The translations under genes and the position numbers were made by a program. Positions 6,346-8,487 of a stretch of DNA of 8,487 bases are shown here, one piece after another. The stretch's first letter is position 1. Each line of letters opens with the position of its first letter. A model generated the notes under the pieces. It did no database searches. It saw only the letters and a program-made list of their open reading frames with translations, and was not told the DNA's origin. The stretch spans positions 1-8,487 of the forward strand of contig JAICYA010000066.1 of NCBI GenBank assembly GCA_025934455.1, written 5' to 3'. This DNA is from Rudaea sp. (GTDB lineage Bacteria > Pseudomonadota > Gammaproteobacteria > Xanthomonadales > Rhodanobacteraceae).

Positions 6346-6877
6346 GTTCATGCTCCTTGGGAAGGGGTTGCGCCGCGATCATTCGAGTGCGCAGCTTCTG
6401 TTTGATGCGGCCGATCTTGGTAGCCACATTGGTTTCGCTGATGCCGAGCACGTCGGCCATTTCCGCGTACGATCGCTCCTCCAGGTACAGCACCATCAAC
6501 GCGCGGTTGAGTTCATCCAGCTCCGCGAGAAAGACGCGCAAGGCGCTCAGGCGTTCATCCGCCTCTGGTGGTGCCTCGATGCCCGTCGTTTCGAGATGAC
6601 GCTGTTCCAGTGGTTCGAAATGCTCGGCCATATCTCGCCGACGGCGGCGCGCGTGCGAAATCGCGACGTTCAGCGCAACCCGATACATCCAGGTCGAGAA
6701 CTTCGCGCGCCGCTGATCGAAGCTCGCAAACGAACGCCAGCACTGGGCACTGATTTCCTGGGCAAGATCGTCGCGATCCTCGCGGCCACGCGCATACATG
6801 CCGGCCACCTTGAATACGATCCCGAAGTGGTCGCGCAGGAGTGTCTCGAAGCGTTGCTGGTCGGACTTGTCGCGCAT
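6332..6877 (-). CDS. ECF-type RNA polymerase sigma-70 factor
   Basis: 181-aa alternative sigma factor. Region 2 (~9-80) covers core binding and -10 recognition, with REDRDDLAQEI (32-42) and FSTWMYRVALN (60-70) followed by an arginine-rich stretch ARRRRRD. A linker without a region 3 leads to region 4 (~110-165) with the helix-turn-helix SYAEMADVLGISETNVATKI (136-155), which reads the -35 element. Lacking regions 1 and 3 makes it group 4 (ECF). The ATG at 6877 is preceded by GGAAA, a weak ribosome binding site. The next gene overlaps its 3' end, so the two form one operon; the DUF502 gene is divergent, ~110 bases away. The signal and regulon cannot be read from the sequence. I see no clear copy of an ECF-type promoter (GGAAC at -35 with a CGTC-like -10) upstream, so autoregulation is unproven. 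Confidence 0.93.
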   Translation of the reverse strand: MRDKSDQQRFETLLRDHFGIVFKVAGMYARGREDRDDLAQEISAQCWRSFASFDQRRAKFSTWMYRVALNVAISHARRRRRDMAEHFEPLEQRHLETTGIEAPPEADERLSALRVFLAELDELNRALMVLYLEERSYAEMADVLGISETNVATKIGRIKQKLRTRMIAAQPLPKEHEHGTP

Positions 6878-6953
6878 GCTCGTTTCCGGTGGCTCACCCC
6901 ATGATTCGCGGGTCGCGGAAAAAAATCACAACGGGAATCGGCCCGCGTCCATC

Positions 6954-6959
6954 TACAAT
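6954..6959 (+). promoter_or_regulatory. Likely -10 element of the DUF502 gene
   Basis: TACAAT (5 of 6 to consensus), flanked by A/T bases, 28 bases before the ATG at 6988. The same spacing is seen for the TAGAAT element before the small membrane protein. No clear -35 hexamer 16-18 bases upstream. The divergent 110-base gap also has an A7 run (6919-6925) that could help curvature or act in the minus-strand promoter of the sigma factor, for which I find no convincing hexamers. Confidence 0.42.
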
Positions 6960-6987
6960 AGCGGCAACTCTGGCCCGGCCTGCCGCC

Positions 6988-7668
6988 ATGCCGCCGCTGC
7001 ACCTGAAACGCAATCTTCTGACCGGCCTGCTGGCCTTCATCCCGGTGTGGATCACCTGGGTAGTGTTCAAATTCGTGTTCACCCTGTTGGCCGGCGTAGG
7101 TGCGCCGGTCATCACCGGATTGATCGAGCTGATCGGGCTGGCCTCGCCGCGCGCGGCCAGCGCGCTCTACCGCGACTGGCTGATCTCGATCTTTGCCTTC
7201 ATCCTCACCTTGGCCGCGCTGTATCTGCTCGGCCTGCTTTCGAACGTGATGATCGGCCGGCGCGTGCTGAGCTTCATTGACGACAAGCTCGAGCGCATTC
7301 CACTGGTGCACACGATTTACGGCGGCACCAAGAAATTGATGACACTGATGCGCAACAAGCCGGCGGGCACGCAGCGCGTGGTACTGATCGGTTTCCCTTC
7401 GCCGGAGATGAAATCGGTCGGCTTCGTCACGCGCGTTTTCATTGACGCATCCGGCCGCGAGATCGCCGCGGTGTACGTGCCGACCACGCCCAATCCCACC
7501 GGCGGCTATCTGGAACTGGTGCCGACCGACGAGCTGATCGCCACCGACTGGAGCGTGGATCAGGGCATGGCGTTCCTCTTGTCCGGCGGCGCGATGGCAC
7601 CTGATTCGTTGCCTGCAGGATTTCCAGTCAGGGCCAAGCGCGCGCCGGACTCCCTTGTCGAGCCATAA
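6988..7668 (+). CDS. DUF502 family inner-membrane protein
   Basis: 226-aa membrane protein of the DUF502 family; function unknown. The layout is typical: TM1 ~10-33 (LLTGLLAFIPVWITW), a short hydrophobic interhelix stretch (39-51), TM2 ~65-88, then a cytoplasmic or periplasmic beta-rich domain with the family signatures RIPLVHTIYGGTKK (103-116), VYVPTTPNPTGGYLELVP (162-179) and MAFLLSGGA (194-202). The frame is open from 6841, but homologues begin just before the first helix, and only ATG 6988 fits the -10 at 6954-6959; there is no obvious Shine-Dalgarno sequence. The C-terminal ~20 residues are variable and basic/acidic mixed. It is divergent from the sigma factor and followed by rhlE. The family is widespread in bacteria and also found in plants, so no specific role should be inferred. 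Confidence 0.92.
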   Translation: MPPLHLKRNLLTGLLAFIPVWITWVVFKFVFTLLAGVGAPVITGLIELIGLASPRAASALYRDWLISIFAFILTLAALYLLGLLSNVMIGRRVLSFIDDKLERIPLVHTIYGGTKKLMTLMRNKPAGTQRVVLIGFPSPEMKSVGFVTRVFIDASGREIAAVYVPTTPNPTGGYLELVPTDELIATDWSVDQGMAFLLSGGAMAPDSLPAGFPVRAKRAPDSLVEP

Positions 7669-7673
7669 TCGGT

Positions 7674-7679
7674 TATACT
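7674..7679 (+). promoter_or_regulatory. Possible -10 element of rhlE
   Basis: TATACT (5 of 6 to consensus) lies 181 bases before the rhlE start, just after the DUF502 stop. TTGTCG at 7655-7660 looks like a -35 but the 13-base gap is too short, so the -35 is unclear. If used, it gives an untranslated leader of about 175 bases. The stretch 7680-7846 holds no recognisable gene other than a tiny upstream frame. Confidence 0.3.
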
Positions 7680-7681
7680 TG

Positions 7682-7710
7682 TCGGGTTTGAAGCGCCGTA
7701 ACCCGATTTT
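7682..7710 (+). terminator. Weak intrinsic terminator or leader hairpin after DUF502
   Basis: TCGGGTT (7682-7688) pairs with AACCCGA (7700-7706) across an 11-base loop, followed by TTTT (7707-7710). A 7-bp stem, 14 bases after the DUF502 stop, could end that transcript. The stem is short and the T tract brief, and it overlaps the expected start of the rhlE transcript if TATACT at 7674 is used. Confidence 0.35.
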
Positions 7711-7808
7711 CCTTTGGCCAGCGTTTGCGGAATTCCTTCCGCCCGGCCCGCACCACTCGGCTCCGTCGTCTCGAATCCGTTCCCGCGTTTTGCGGTGACG
7801 GTCAACAC

Positions 7809-7871
7809 ATGCTGCGCGCGGTCACTGGGAAGCGCTGCGGCACGACAGGAGTTTTTCTTCATGACGTTTGA
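7809..7871 (+). other. Tiny upstream frame overlapping the rhlE start
   Basis: A 20-codon frame (begins MLRAVTGK, ends FLHDV) runs from ATG 7809 to a TGA inside the first codons of rhlE, overlapping it by 11 bases in another frame. It lacks a clear ribosome binding site, and its composition gives no hint of a leader-peptide role. It is listed because the overlap geometry would allow translational coupling; chance is the more likely explanation. Confidence 0.12.
7847..7851 (+). promoter_or_regulatory. Ribosome binding site of rhlE
   Basis: AGGAG, 9 bases before ATG 7861, followed by a pyrimidine-rich spacer (TTTTTCTTC). It fixes the helicase start at 7861, which also matches where RhlE proteins begin (M-[ST]-F-x-x-L-G-L). 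Confidence 0.8.
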
Positions 7872-8487
7872 TTCGCTCGGGCTCTCGCCCGCGTTGCTGC
7901 GTGCCCTTTCCGAACAGGGCCACAACACCCCCACTCCGATCCAGGCCGCGGCGATTCCGCTGGTGCTGGAAGGCCACGACCTGCTCGCCGGCGCGCAGAC
8001 CGGCACCGGCAAAACCGCCGCGTTCGCGCTGCCGCTGCTGCAAAAGCTGTGTGCCGAGCAGGAGCGCAACTTCAACAACAAGCAGCCGCGCAAGCCGCGC
8101 GCGTTGATCCTCACGCCGACCCGCGAGCTCGCGGCGCAAGTGCACGACAGCGTGCGCGCCTACGGCAAGCATCTGCGTGTGCACGCCGCGGCGGTGTTCG
8201 GTGGCGTCGGCATGGGCGGCCAGATCATGAGCCTGCGTCGCGGACTCGACCTGATCGTCGCCACACCGGGCCGTCTGATCGACCATATGGACCGCCGCAA
8301 CGTGGATCTCTCCTGCATCGAGATGCTGGTGCTGGACGAGGCCGACCGGATGCTGGACATGGGCTTCGCGCCGGCGCTGAAAAAGATCCTCGGCGTGCTG
8401 CCGAAGAACAAGCAGACGCTGCTGTTCTCCGCAACCTTTGCACCCGAGATCAAGGGTCTGGCGGCGCAGTTCATGCAGAGCCCTCGC
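7861..8487 (+). CDS. rhlE: DEAD-box ATP-dependent RNA helicase, RhlE type (5' part; runs off the window)
   Basis: ATP-dependent RNA unwinding enzyme; RhlE proteins act in ribosome maturation and RNA turnover. The first 209 residues are present, with no stop before the window ends. RecA-like domain 1 motifs are intact: F3 and PTPIQ of the Q motif (24-28), Walker A AQTGTGKT (45-52), PTRELA (86-91), GG (114-115), TPGR (135-138), DEAD (159-162) within LDEADRMLDMGF, and SAT (190-192). The opening FDSLGLSP and the block from LVLDEADRMLDMGF through LLFSATF closely match E. coli RhlE as I remember it, which favours RhlE over DeaD, SrmB or DbpA. Domain 2 and the usual basic tail lie outside the window. 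A possible long leader (about 175 bases) precedes it, a feature shared with other cold- or stress-responsive helicase genes. Confidence 0.93.
   Translation, partial: MTFDSLGLSPALLRALSEQGHNTPTPIQAAAIPLVLEGHDLLAGAQTGTGKTAAFALPLLQKLCAEQERNFNNKQPRKPRALILTPTRELAAQVHDSVRAYGKHLRVHAAAVFGGVGMGGQIMSLRRGLDLIVATPGRLIDHMDRRNVDLSCIEMLVLDEADRMLDMGFAPALKKILGVLPKNKQTLLFSATFAPEIKGLAAQFMQSPR

Noticed and set aside
1..8487. Search for insertion sequences, CRISPR arrays, tRNAs, toxin-antitoxin pairs and defence genes
   Set aside because: No spaced direct repeats, terminal inverted repeats, transposase motifs, tRNA-like cloverleafs or defence domains were visible by eye; the gene families are ordinary chromosomal ones.

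Overview
The window is GC-rich, densely packed, ordinary-looking bacterial chromosome. It carries no mobile elements, CRISPR arrays, tRNA or rRNA genes that I can see. The codon bias, the -10 elements of the TAGAAT/TACAAT type and the gene families suggest a gammaproteobacterium of the Xanthomonadales (Lysobacterales), perhaps Rhodanobacteraceae. That placement is inference from gene content and style, not from a phylogenetic marker.

Left part (1-3860, + strand): a CnoX/YbbN-type thioredoxin-TPR chaperone with an intact WCGPC site; then a small two-helix membrane protein shaped like a one-pore ion-channel subunit but without a recognisable K+ filter; then a 792-residue receptor-like Ser/Thr kinase. 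The kinase has a cytoplasmic Hanks-type domain, a Pro/Arg pentapeptide-repeat juxtamembrane segment, one transmembrane helix, a helical linker and a formylglycine-generating-enzyme (FGE) fold with no catalytic cysteine pair. The last two genes each seem to have their own -10 element.

Middle (3900-5655, + strand): a secreted S10 serine carboxypeptidase family protein with signal peptide and full Ser-Asp-His triad, bounded by its own likely promoter and a perfect 12-bp-stem intrinsic terminator.

Right part: a minus-strand pair (5668-6877) of an ECF-type sigma factor and an overlapping four-helix membrane protein, which may form a sigma/membrane-regulator unit. Divergently transcribed from it is a DUF502 membrane protein (6988-7668). 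About 190 bases of non-coding leader follow, then the first 209 codons of a RhlE-type DEAD-box RNA helicase that runs off the window end.

No entirely new system is evident. The most interesting items are the kinase with its apparently non-catalytic FGE sensor domain and pentapeptide repeat, the channel-like small protein beside it, and the overlapping sigma factor/membrane protein pair. Envelope and stress functions recur (redox chaperone, receptor kinase, ECF sigma factor, RNA helicase), but the genes are probably separate transcription units rather than one pathway.
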